In this document: piece after piece, positions 12,502 to 26,716 of the stretch | How positions within the stretch are numbered: the stretch's first letter is position 1 | Layout: every line of letters starts with the position of its first letter | From: Brugia malayi | Lineage: Eukaryota > Nematoda > Chromadorea > Rhabditida > Onchocercidae | Length of the DNA stretch: 64,000 nt | Direction of reading: 5' to 3' | Assembly: GCF_000002995.4 (NCBI RefSeq) | Contig: NW_025062479.1 | Span: 10,893,721 to 10,957,720 of the forward strand | Made by a program: the position numbers and the translations under genes | The notes under the pieces: generated by a model | The model's database searches: none | Seen by the model: only the letters and a program-made list of their open reading frames with translations | Told to the model about the DNA's origin: nothing

Positions 12502-14884
12502 CTAGATTAAAGAAATTGGTTCTAACACTACTGAATCTTGCGATCTTGACTCTTCCTGTTGTTGGATTACAAAAGTGTCCTGAACTGTTATACCATCTTC
12601 AACATCTTCCATTTCTGGCCACAAACTTGCTTCAGCTTGCTGTACACGATTTAAACGTTCGGTCAAATCGCGCAGTGCTTTCTGCCTTAAAGTTTCAATC
12701 AAGAAAAAAGGGCTCAACAAGAATACAGCTTACCATTGAGTGCAAGCAGTAGTAATAGTAAACAGCAGATAATAAAATGTTAAAAGTATCTGAAAAAGAA
12801 AAGTCCTACCGCCTTCTTTCCGTATCTCTCGTTTGTAAACCAGGAAGAATGACATTTATAGAATCAAGCTGCATTAGATCGATACGCCTTGCCACTGGTT
12901 TACATAAATGTGCTTGTATCAAGCAAGTATAAACTGCTGATGATAGCACCCTCATTAACGGTTGTAACTTCGAAGGGAAGAGACTGGAATTATAGCAAAC
13001 TAAAGTGGTTACACTTTATATTTAATAATACAAAAAGTACAATAGATAGGTTGGTATAGAATAAAAACAGACTTTGTCGCCTTTGAATTTTACACATATT
13101 TTTTTGAATTCTGTAGTACTAACCCTTCATTTTTTTTTTTTTTTTTTTGTTTACAGTTCCATATGATGAGAAACGATAAGCTTTGTTTATGTAAAAATCT
13201 AATAATCTAATCGTACATAAAATGAATAAATGTATTGTATGGAAAAAGCAATGGATGAAGACGGGTGACAGTATCTTGTGTTAACCGATTGTGAACAACG
13301 AATTAAAATTGCTTGAAATCTGATAAGTGGCTGGAATGGAATGAACTGTCCAACAGCGAATATTTCAAACCTTATTTCAAGACTTATCTGCATTGCTGGC
13401 TTTGCCACTGCGCTGGTATTTAGTAAAATCTTTGTTGAGGAAAAAAAAGACTTTAACAATGCCGCAGAAGTTTTTATATACCCTTTAGCATTGTGCTCGT
13501 AGTGTCGACTGAACTACTCAACGAGGAAGTTACCATTAAAATTCGAAAGTGCAAAACTTATTGAGGGTGATATAAAAGCAATATGCAACATAACTGAAAA
13601 AATATCATATGGCATACGTTGCCCATGCAAAATGTTCGCTGGGGTCCCCTCTCGGCTCACCATTATGCGGTTGCAAAAACCGCAAATAAATCCAGCTTAT
13701 CTGAATACCGGATAGAATCTGAAGTAGTGAGACCCAACGAAGAAAGCCGAATCCAACCAAAAATGATGCGGTGACAAGAATACAAGAAGGAAGATGAGTA
13801 TTTTTGATATGACCAATTGGTGTAGTCAGAAGTACCGAGTCTGGTAGGTACTGAAAATAATGCCAATATGCATGGAAGATGGATGATATCGGCTCGTTCA
13901 AACATAATAAATAAAAGTTAGAATTTTGCTTAGAAATGGTTGCAAACAATTAATGCCTTGTAAAAACAAATCTGTGGGATGCAGATGATAAACTAAAATA
14001 TGAATCTCAGAAGAGCTTTAAAATTTTTAAGAGCAGATATAAATTCCCTACCTGTTTCATAGCAACACAAACGGCGGAACAAGCCGATAGTAAACCAAAT
14101 ATATAAGTCCGAAAAAAAAAGGTGTCATTTACCGTGATAACAAATGTTAGTAATGCCACAATCGTGATTAAAAGCGATGAACCAATCTAGAAAGTGGTAA
14201 CTAACAAAGGATAAAATAATATGACTTAATCCATTTCAGCTGACACTTCATTCAGTTCAGTTCAGCATTGTTTATTTGGTAAATATAAATCTGTTCAGCC
14301 AAATAGCATCACAATAAAAGGATGGATTAAACGGAACAAACTGACGGCTGGCATTTATACCATTCCATTCAAAAAAACAATATATAAAGTGTCCAAAAGA
14401 ACTAAGTGATTAGCTATTACCATGAAGTGTATACGACATACCAAGATATCAAACACAGTGTGTGATGTACTAAGCCGTAACATTAAAAAAAAACATTAAA
14501 ATACATTACTACCTAATTTTTGAAGATTTACATACATCATTTCGGATCTTTAGTATAAATGAGCAAATTTCTCCTTAGCAACATCAAGGATTTCGTCCTC
14601 CTCACTTTTAGACTAACAACTGACAAAACTGAAAACGCTTAAAATGATACAGCATAAAAATTACACCTGAACGATGCCTAGATATTTGATGGTTTCAAAC
14701 ATGCCCCAGTTTGGCTCGATTAATGATGCCACTTGATGAAGATTCCATACTAGTAAAATGAAAGCAAAAATATTGGTCTCGATGGTAAAATGTGTAAACA
14801 GCCGCCATAATTCAAAATGCACCAAATCATGGCCAGTTAACGAGAACAATTCAAAAATAACTTCAGAAAGAGATAAAATTCCTC
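12502..14884 (-). CDS. TMEM115: TMEM115-like Golgi multi-pass membrane protein (N-terminal exon missing)
   Basis: TMEM115 proteins are rhomboid-related, non-catalytic Golgi membrane proteins thought to act in Golgi-to-ER retrograde traffic with the COG complex. Minus-strand exons in order: 14884-14667, 14186-14052, 13850-13618, 12983-12810 and 12685-12502 (stop TAG). All four junctions keep phase. Landmarks are HFELWRLFTHFTIET and ASLIEPNWG in the first recognised exon (matching the family's W-x-L-x-T-H and L-x-E-P-x-W-G). Exon 2 is hydrophobic and ends in AMKQ. Exon 3 holds GFLRWVSLLQIL, SWIYLRFLQ and DPSEHFAWAT, continued by LFPSKLQP in exon 4. A charged tail starts TERRRQKALRDLTERLNRVQ. 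At least 314 residues are present. The first exon must end one base into a codon and should carry the start Met and the first half of TM1, but I could not find it. The family call is strong. Confidence 0.9.
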
Positions 14885-17800
14885 CTAAAAAAAGAGAATA
14901 AATAAATTACAAGATCAAACTCTCACCAGCAACGATGTCCGTGCAGTTTTATGAAAAATGATAACAGCATTTAGATTTTGGTACACGCAAAACCTGACAT
15001 TAAGCAATACCGGAAAAAGCAAATCGTTTACTTTTCGTGTTTACAAAGATTAATAAGGAATTCTACTAAAACGTTAAGGCTTAACAAACTCTACTTCATG
15101 CAAAACGTAAGTGAAAACCAACCTAACAAAACTATACATAAACCAATCCGGAAAAGTAGACGTGATTGCTTCAAATATAATGCTACAGAATTTGTTTGCG
15201 GCGACATAGACAAAAATACCATTATGAGGTTCTGAACGGCGATACCTTTAATGCCAAAGTAGCTACTGAAACTTTAGCACAATCATATCTGAAATCAAAG
15301 AGAAGGATCATACCAAAAGTGCAATCCAGTTATTTCTTTCACCTAGTAGTAGCGTACACGGGATTATTATCGATATGAAGATAATTTTCCCAGAAATATT
15401 ATGTCCAACCAGTTAGTGCATCACATCTTTTGCCACTGATAACCCCTACGAAGAAGTGAATCAAAACCTCTACGTCTAAAATACTGAAAATGGATTCGAT
15501 ATCTATAGCGATTTACACTAGGTTTTTTGAAAATTCAAAGGTTAAATCTCATTTCGTGTCAGCAAAACAAATCCTCATTGGGAATCCAAACTATCTGTAA
15601 AAATAAACTCCAAATATTTCGCAATTTCGCGAAATTCGTAACTATTGCTATTACTGTTTAAGAGGAAAAATAACAACTGTACTAACAGGGTATGAAACAG
15701 CACAATGAAGAAAAATCGATTATATCAGATACTGTTCCTACAAATCAAACGATACAAAAACGAAATTTGACGTTGCTTTTCCAAAATAATAACAAAACTA
15801 ACATTTTTAATTCTGAAATTATAGAAGAAATTAATGAATCATCAACTTAATATTTATCATAGATACGCAAAAATATAATATCTTTTCTAACTTTTCCAAA
15901 GAAACATAGAACAAAAAAAGTTACTGAAATCATTGACCATATAAAGTAAATGTCATCTTTGCTAGAAAAAAACTTTCGACCTTAATCCAAATTTCGAGAA
16001 TTTTGAACAGCATTTTTTTTCTAATTTAATAAAATCATTGCTTATTACAGTTATTAAATGTAATTATTTCGATATTTTCTCAATCTATCACATCATTATT
16101 GTTATTCATTCTTCATTTCATCCCCTCAACGTTACAGTACTTCATTCACAATCATAAACAATACTTCAACAATAATTGCATAATATTCGGAAAATTTTCC
16201 TATTCTCTAACAGCTTAAATTCTAGCGCTATTTTGCTACTAATTCTCAATCACGATCGAATGTATTAATCAAATCTTACCTACTTTTTAACCTACCATAC
16301 ATGATACTATATCTATTTCCTTGCTAACCGGAACTACATCTGCTCTACTCCTTCGCCAACTGAAATCATAATGTACTTCCCTGATAACCGGAATTACATC
16401 TACCACATTTCACCAGTCACAAGAAGTAAAAAGCATTTGTTGAAATGTGAATGATGTCATTATGAAATTTCACCCGCCCAACGGCTGTTTGTAATGTATA
16501 TATACATAAGCAGATTTATATATTTGTTTGAATTAGGCTAATATCAAATCTTCAAAATATGAAGTGCTTTTTATCTTTAATTTCTAGAAATTTCTTTTTG
16601 GTATCTTAAAAATTTTAGCTTTAAAATAAAAAGCAAAATGTTTTTTCTTTCTTTTCTTTTTTTAATTCATGCTAAAAAGTTCGAATTATCATAAAGCACT
16701 CAAGTAGATCAGAAAGTTATTCTAATTAAAATTTTCAATTTTTCTTCCAAATGTTAAAGTACAATACATTAACACAGCAAAGTTTCATATTTCATGGGAC
16801 AAATTAAGAGTAACAAAGAAATTATTCTCTGTTTAGTTTTTTTCTTTCTTTTCCGAAATAATTAGAACATTCATTTGGTAGAGTTTCTTTTTAACCTCAA
16901 TAATTTACAACTTAATATATATGAAAACATCTGTAGCAATTATTTAAATTACGTTAAATTAATTTTTCAATACTTACTATAATAATGATAATGCGAATTC
17001 ATAGTGTTTTTTAGAGTTAATTTTAAAATCGAGCCATAAAGATTATTGCTTTAAATTGAGGAATGAGAATCTTGAAATTTTCGAAATATTTCATGAAATA
17101 TTTGAACTATTGATGAAGTAAAGGTCAATTTTGTTAAATTCATTTTTGCTAATAAATTCATTTACGATCCAGTTCGATCAAAAGTATAATATTCTTTGAA
17201 ATATTATTTGCTATTTTCTTTTTTTTAGAGAAATATTTGCGAAAAAGTACTTCGTTTTTTTTATCATTCATTTTTGTATATTCATTGAAATCACTTTCCA
17301 ACCTTTTTATTTTCATTTGTTCAATAATTGACTGATATCTAATCGTAATTTGAATAAATCGATATTACGCTTTGAGCAATATTATTGATCAAATGTTAAT
17401 CAAAAATACATTAATTTTGAAATATTATTTGTCATTAAATATATATATATACATGAAGAGATGCTTCTTTCTACTTTTTCGTTTGCTTGTTAATTTATTT
17501 AAATCAACTTTTATCGTTATCATTACAAGCAATGTAGAAATTTTGTTTATCATATTTTCAGCCTTTTTTTCCAAAAAAAAAAAAAAAAAAAAATGAAACT
17601 AATTTTACCTAAGATTGCAAAGAGAAGAAAGAAGCAAAAATATTTGAAGAAAAATTATAATCGCATATGATAACATATTATGACGCTAAAACTTTCTGGC
17701 ACATCACTGTAATTTATCTATTCCTTATATGACAACAGAAAAGTTAACTGCTTATCGATATTAGATTGAAGATTTGTTCTACAGTACATTAGATATGATT

Positions 17801-18730
17801 AGGCATTAATATTTTTGACTCATCATTTTTAAAAAGTTTATTATTTATTCCTTCATCATTCACTTGATTATAAAACTGTAAATGAAATAAATATGTAAAA
17901 ATTTTTTCTTCCATTTTTTAAAAATTTGTTTCAAAACAAATTTTTTTGAAAGGATTATATTTTAAAAATTTCTTATTAAGCTTCGTGATTACATTTTTCT
18001 TAAAATATTGTTTCAAATGTTAAAGCAATTTCAATTTATCTTGCTCTTTTTTTTGAAAAAAAAAAAACGAAGACAAAAAAAGACGTTTAAAACTTTGAAT
18101 TTTTTCAATTAATACATTTAATTTCATCATATATTTAATTTAAACCAAATTCATAAAATGCTAAATAATACATTATTTTATGCTTGGATTTGTTTTTAAA
18201 CCTGAGCTATATTAGGAAAAAAATTACCTTTAACCCATTTGACATAAGTAATGTTAACTTTCGTAGTAATTCTCTTGGAGTTTATATTTTAATTTTGTCT
18301 ACTTTTTTCACGATTTTCGATTTAATATTAGCCTAAATCAATTTTTTTTTTTTAATTTAGCAGCACATAAAAAAATAAATAAATTGTTTTTCAAAAAAAC
18401 AAAGAGAGAAAAAGAAACAGTGATCTGAAGAACATAACATTGTATTATAAATGGATAATTTATTAAAAAATTTTTAATTATTTAACAATTTTAATATGTC
18501 GCAAAAATCTGAAACATTTTAGAATTCAATACTTTTTTTTAATTTCGTTACCAAATTTTTTAAAATAAAAAGTTGAAGTATAATTATAATTGCAAAAAAA
18601 AGGAAAAGAATGAAAAGAGAAGAAAAGGAAGGTATAAATGAGAAGAAATATATTGATAACGGATAAAATGGTAAGTGGAAAAGTAAAATATTACCTGGTT
18701 CTTCCATAATTTTATGCATTGAAAAGCATT

Positions 18731-18754
18731 CACACACACACACACACACACACC
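18731..18754. repeat. (CA)n microsatellite
   Basis: About twelve CA units ending in ACCC, with no interruptions. Confidence 0.95.
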
Positions 18755-18933
18755 CATATATTTTTATATGTGTATGCGAGCGAGCATAAAAGGATATAGA
18801 GATTACTTCATATCATTGATTTAAAAAAGAGAAATTAAGAAGGCATGAGAGTGTTAGCATTTTAAAGCATAAATATTAGCCATTAGTCATAGTGTGATCG
18901 ATGGAAATTCATATTGGGTCCCTGTGATTGGTC

Positions 18934-18984
18934 CTTTTCCATCTATTACAACTAGTCAGAAACTAGTTGTAATAGATGGAAAAG
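18934..18984. repeat. 23-bp perfect inverted repeat with 5-nt loop
   Basis: The left arm is 18934-18956 (starts CTTTTCCATC, ends ACAACTAGT), the loop is CAGAA at 18957-18961, and the right arm 18962-18984 is the exact reverse complement (ACTAGTTGTAATAGATGGAA then AAG). Pairing breaks at the next base on both sides. It lies in intergenic DNA. The stem is mixed-sequence rather than a simple AT palindrome. Confidence 0.95.
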
Positions 18985-19359
18985 TTGAAGAATTAGGATT
19001 AAAAAGGATAGCGAAAGTGGATTGAATGAGAATGAAGAGAAAAACGATGGATTGACTGGCTCAGCTTGTTTGGATGGAAACCGATAAAAGCAAACAAAAA
19101 GCCTTGGCATCATCATCTATTTCACTGCCTTAGCATTCTGCCTATTTTTCCATGCAAATTGTTCCTTTTCATTTTTCCTTTCGATATTCATTTATTACTT
19201 ATTTATGCTTAATATTTTTAGGGTACTGGAAAATTTTTCACACTCTCTAAAAGAATTCAAATTTTAGTTTATAAATTTTATTCACTTCAAATAATCATCG
19301 CCTTTTTTAAAATCTCTTTTGTTTCTTTTATTGGAATATAATGTAATCAGCTTTTTTTT

Positions 19360-19361
<2 letters not shown>

Positions 19362-19411
<50 letters not shown>
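19362..19411. repeat. (TA)n microsatellite
   Basis: An uninterrupted run of about 25 TA units. Confidence 0.95.
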
Positions 19412-19412
<1 letters not shown>

Positions 19413-19534
19413 TATTAGTTGTAGACTTCGTAAATAATCATTTGTAACATTATTTTAACGTTTTTAAATCATCATACTCCTAATGATTTCATTAGTTTTT
19501 TCTTATAATTGTTATAATTATTGTATTATTCTTA

Positions 19535-20725
<1,191 letters not shown>

Positions 20726-21517
20726 ATTATTATTGTGAAATTGTTATTATTCTTATTACCATTATTAAAATCATTATTATTAATAATTATTAATATTATT
20801 AATAATAATATTAATTTGTATTATTCTTATCATTATTATTATTATTATCAATTATTATTGTATACATTAATATTGTTAATAATTTTAATAATAAAAAAAT
20901 ATATACACCAATCTTATTATTATCACCATTATTTGTTACTGTTTGTCATTATTCAGTGAGTTATGTTATTTATCGTTTAGTACATTTTTAAGGAAATTTT
21001 TAACAAATCTAAGTTATTGTGATATTTCTAACAAGGAATAAAAATGACTTGATTAAAATTATTTCAGTAGTCGAAATTTACTTTTATTTCTTGTTTAGAA
21101 TGTAATCAGTCTATTCCTTGTCTATCTTCTCTTTCTTTTTATTGAACACCATTGCTTGTTATTTTTAAACATTGATAAAAATATTGGTGTAGTGATTAGT
21201 AGCAGTGATAATATTAGCAATGGTAATGATTAAGAAATAATATTAACGACAATAATAATAATTAGTAATTGGTAATAGTAATGATAATAATAACAATAAT
21301 GATGGCATTGATGCTAACAGTAATGGGAATCGTAGCAGCATTAGTAATATCACATACCCATTATTTGATCTACTGTTTGGTTTTTTTTTTGGTTTTTTTT
21401 TTTTGTCAATACATTTTTTCAAGTTAATAAATAATTTGTATTTTCTTTCAAATTTTAAATTATAATATTGCCATTGATTAACATTTCAAGCCAGTCAGTA
21501 TCTTGCACGTAATTGTT

Positions 21518-21537
21518 ATATATATATATATATATAT
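21518..21537. repeat. (TA)n microsatellite
   Basis: A short uninterrupted run of about ten TA units. Confidence 0.85.
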
Positions 21538-21786
21538 TTCAAGCAGCTATCATTCATAATCATTTTCATAATTTCAATTATCAAAACTTTTTTTTATAAG
21601 TTTGAATTTTGAATTATAATCTAATACTTTAACGTTATTCGCAATTTCTATCATTTTCAGAAACAAATTAAATCAAATAGGATTCTGTTAATATCTCTCT
21701 TTATGTTCGTTTTTTTTTTCTATTTAGAATTTTGAGTTCCAATATAGCTGAGAAAGAAAACAACTGCAAAATGTTAAGCTATCAAT

Positions 21787-21848
21787 ATTATTTTCTCTTC
21801 TAATACAGTAAATTTGTTCCCATTATTTTCTCTTCTAATACAGTAAAT
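21787..21848. repeat. 27-bp direct repeat, period 35 bp
   Basis: Two exact 27-bp copies lie at 21787-21813 and 21822-21848, beginning ATTATTTTCTCTTC and ending ACAGTAAAT, separated by TTGTTCCC. It looks like a recent local duplication in non-coding DNA. Confidence 0.9.
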
Positions 21849-23676
21849 AATTTATTTTTAACAATAAGTGTATTTCTTTTTTTTGCAAAAAAAGAAAAAA
21901 ACTTCATTTTATTTTTTATTTTACTTCGAATTTTTACTATGCAAATAAAATGCATAGATATATCTTAAAAAGGAAAAAAAAAAACACATTCATTTACATC
22001 ATTTATCATTTATTCTCAACAAGTAACTATTCACCACTCATTTTAACTTAGCTAATTTCAACTACTTGCATCATTTTAATAAACGACTTAATCTTAAATC
22101 GAAGCCATTTTATTCTCAGAGAGATAATATTCAGAAATGGATTTTATTACTCCATTCTTTTTCTCTTTCCTTCTTTTTCTCTCCCTTCTGTCTCTCTCTA
22201 TCTCTTTTACTCTCTATAATATTAAAGACATATATGTACACTTATCGAAAAGACCATATTTATAAATTTACAAGTGGAAATAATGAAATTTCTTTTTCTT
22301 TAAAATATATATATATAAATTTTATAAGCGAATGAATTTTTATCGTACATAAAAATGTAATAAAATTAAAGAACGAATAAAAATTTATCTTTTGATTAAA
22401 ACTACATTTATTAGGCTTTTTTTCTTTTTTTTTTTCAAGAAATTTTAATTAAATATGATTAATTAAATAGACTGTATTATTTTCATATGTAATATTCATC
22501 ATTTAAGAAGTTGGTTATATTTTTCTAGAAAAAATTTTAACTTTATTTATTTTTTAATTAGCGCAATCATAATTATTATGCTTAAATCAAATCTTCATAT
22601 TGTATGTTATTTAAAAAGAAAAAAATTATAAGAAAACAAAAATGGTTGAAATTTTTTACGAGAATATTGATAACAAATGTAATAATAATTCATCTCATAG
22701 TCTATTCCTTCGTTATCAAGATATATGTATAATTTCTTGAAATGTTATTTTATCATTGATAACATTACTGGTTGAAAATATTTAAAACATAATAACAATA
22801 ACAATAATTCTGTGTTTTCTTATCTTACTGATTACTATTTAGACTAAATTTAGGCAATTTTCAGTGCACTGTGTGAAATTTTTAGTAATTATCCGTTTAA
22901 TCAAATTTATACTTCAACATAGCAAATTTCATTATCGGCTTTTCGTTTAATCAAATTTATGTCTCTCAACACTTCCTAATAAATTTCACGTCAGTAATTA
23001 TTAACACTACCCGACTGAGACTGATTAAAATTTAATCGAATTGTTCAATAGAAATATGAGTATTTATCTACACATGTTTGTATACCTTCAAATCTACTAA
23101 TGGTAAGCAGAAAACAAAATAGATATGAGCAATTACAGAAACTATTCTCTTAAATTCGTTAACTACTTATGATATAAAAGGAAGAGAAATAATTAAAAAG
23201 TCAGTTAATAATTTAAAAAAAAAATGATCAAAAACTTATTTTGACTTTATTCTGGAACAATTAAAAAATTTTGTTTGAAAGGAAAAATAATTTTGTGGAA
23301 ATTTTCGTACTATATTTAGATCTAATAATAGCAAAATATTATTTATCATTAATAATAGTAATCCTTGAATCCAATTTAAAAAATAATAATAAATTGTTGT
23401 TATAATCATTATCATCAACAATTCCCAATTTTATTTGAGCCATATACCGTATAATATTTTGTTTGATTCTATTCAATTTCTGGTAAGCTTATCATGATCA
23501 GTTCGATCAAATCTCTTCCAATTTTTTTCTTTCTATTTCTTTTTTTTTGATATTATTTTCACAATATTTTTAAAATTTAAACTAGAACTATTATTATTAT
23601 TATTATTTTTACTACTTGCTTTCAGATAAAAGTAAAATAATTGGATTCACTTTTTTTATCATTATTTAACCAAATA

Positions 23677-26676
23677 ATGTCAAATGGATGCAAAGGAAAA
23701 GAACTCTGTCCACGTTTAATTGATTATTTGGTATTTTTTGTCTTTTTTCTTGATGAAATTACTAAAGCTCCTTGATTTTTTTTTAGATATATAAAGTTCT
23801 TTTTTTTTTTAAATTTTAAACTTTCTTGATTCAGTAAATTTAATAAATCTATTGATGTTTTTTCATTTTTTTTTAATATGCAAATTTCGAAAAAAAACTA
23901 GTCAGTTAAAAACCAGTTATGATTTTCAAATAATAAAAGAAAAAGTCAATGATTTATTTTTCTTCAAAAACTTCCAGTGCTAATAGCAATAATTATAGGC
24001 CAGTTAAAATTTCAAATAATTTGATAATGAAAATTTGTTAGGTGATAGTTGGTCGACGTCGTGGAAAATATATATCTCAGACAAATATTAATGATGCATC
24101 ATCATCATCAATGCCACAAAGTGTAACACCTGAATTGTTGAGACGTTATCCAAATGATGATCACAAGGATTTTTTTCTTCCTACCGATGTTACAGTATTT
24201 TGTCAACCTGAAGGTTGTATCACAAAAGGTAAATTAGCTGATTATTTTTACACAAATGCCAAAAATATTCCCCCCAAAAAAAAAGGAAAATAATTTTTCG
24301 TAAAACTTTTATTTATTAGAAATTGATTGACGAAAAAGTTCAACTTACTTACATCGTTAAAAAATTTTGTTAATTAATTAATAATATCCACATAATCAAA
24401 CAAATACTATTTTCTAGAAGTACCACGGGATTCTCATTCACATCGAGAAACAACAAATTTTGTTTTTACATTGACTGAAAAAGATTCAGCAAAAATTCGC
24501 TATGGAATTTGCTTAAATTTTTTGCAAAGTTACGAAAAATATCCTACTGCATCTATGGATGGTAAAAATATTTTGAGCAGTAATCGTTCTCACAAAAGGT
24601 TAAATTTAATCAATCAGTTACGAAAAATTTAAAAAGATGAAAGAAATATTTATCAAAATAATTTACGAAACTAATTAGAAATTTCTTGGTATTTAACCAA
24701 CCAAAAAAAGAAAAAAAAGTGTATTTTTTTGTAAGCCTCTTAAGTTTATTTTAAAATATCCGAAAATATCGTCTATTCATGTAATATTTTATGGATATTT
24801 CTCAGAAATCAATCATAAAAAATATTTCTACAGACTTGATCAAAGGCTTTCATTAACAAGCTTATGCTTGATTAGCCATCATCCATTTCTTTCCATATTT
24901 CGAGAACTGCTGGTGTTATTGAAGAGATTGATCGATGGTTGTAGTCAAAGACTTAGCGAAGGTGGACAATATTCAAAGTAATCCTTTTTCATTAAAATTC
25001 TTTTTGTCTTTTTTTTAAATTAAAATTTGATAAGCTTTTTTTTTTTTTGTCATAATCTATAGCATTTTAACATTTATACATAATATTTGCATTTCTAGAG
25101 ATATGATTTGGGCAATACTTACGGGTTGTTGGACGGAACCAATACCACCAAGGGTTATGCAAGATATTCGAGAATTGGAAACATGGATTTTGATGTTATT
25201 AAGTGCACCAGTTTCTGTTCCAGGAAAAACTAAGATACTTTTAGAGGTAAGTGTATCTTTTTTTGTTTTTCTTGAATTTATTCTTTTTTTTATTTTCCTA
25301 TCTTTTTTTTTCTTTTTTCGTATTGCAATATTTATTACTGAAGTTTAAAAACAAATTTTTTTTTTGCTTTTTAAAATTAAAAATTTATGGAATAAAACAA
25401 GTTTGATATAAAATTTTCAGCAATATTATAGATATAAAATTGGCAAATGAATTTTTTTTTCTAATAGAATTTTAATTAGGTATTACCATCAAACATTATA
25501 CCAATTTTTGAATTTGCTCTTCCTGATCATACGCGATTTTCATTTGTTGATTTTCCACTTCATTTACCACTTGAACTTCTTGGAATTGATACAGCTATGA
25601 AAGTAATGGCTGCTATAATGCTTGAATCAAAGGTTACATTTGCCACTGTAATATTTATAAATAATAAAAGTTTAGTTAAAATTTTACAAAAGAAATAGTT
25701 AATGAATTTTCATCATTTACCAATTTATTTGAATTATAAAATTTTTGTTTTAATTCAATTTTAAATATAATTTATCTAATTTTATTGATTATACAAATTA
25801 GTTAACTACATACAGTCTGCTTTTGAAATTTTCTTTCGCTTCTTTTTCTTTTTCAAATAATAAAATGATAATTTCGAATCAATAATCAATTAACTAATTA
25901 ATTTATTAATTTGTTTTTTACTAGGTTGTTCTACAATCACGTAATTACAATGCTGTTAGTATGTGCGTCTTAGCACTTGTTGCTCTAATGTATCCATTAG
26001 AATATATGTTCCCCGTTATACCTTTACTTCCATCTTTTATGTCCTCAGCTGAACAAGTAATTTTAACTTAAAATTTTTACTTTAATTTTTTAAATTTGTT
26101 TTTTCTGACTTTTATGAAAATTTACTACCAATTATATAATTTATCTTTAACAATATTATTGTTCTTTCTACAATTTGCTTTATAAAATTAATGTGGTAAT
26201 TTTTCAATTCTTTATAACGAATATTTTTTTAAGCAATTAATATCAATTAATTTATATCATGTTTTATATTTAGTTTCATCATATTTTAGTTATTATATGC
26301 ACCGACACCATTTGTAATCGGTGTACCAGCATCATTTTTTGCCCATAAAGCTATTGATATACCAAATGATGTTATTGTTGTTGATCTTGATACAAATCAA
26401 TTATTGATATCAGATGATATTGACATTCCTGATATGCCGGAACCAGATAGTACTGAATTAAAGGTTTGTTCTTAAAAAAACTAAATTTCATTTCATGAAT
26501 TATTATTGACATTTACTTTTCTTTTTCCTTTCATAGTAATAATGACGCCTTTTTTGTAAGAAAAAAAAAAACAAAGAAGGGTATATTTTCTAAACTAGCT
26601 TTTTAATTCGAAAAATTTATAAATTTTAATTTATTTGTTTAAAAAAAGAGGAGAACAAAACGTATAACTTTGTAAT

Positions 26677-26716
<40 letters not shown>

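Noticed and set aside
14928..14960. Minus-strand GTGAG donor closer to the TMEM115-like exon, phase-compatible
   Set aside because: The frame is closed by a TAA eight codons upstream, with no ATG and no acceptor in between.
15343..15412. Minus-strand hydrophobic stretch (IFISIIIPCTLLL) with a good donor, in the right phase to be the missing N-terminal exon of the TMEM115-like gene
   Set aside because: It has neither an in-frame ATG nor any AG acceptor between the upstream stop and the donor, so it cannot be an exon as the sequence stands.
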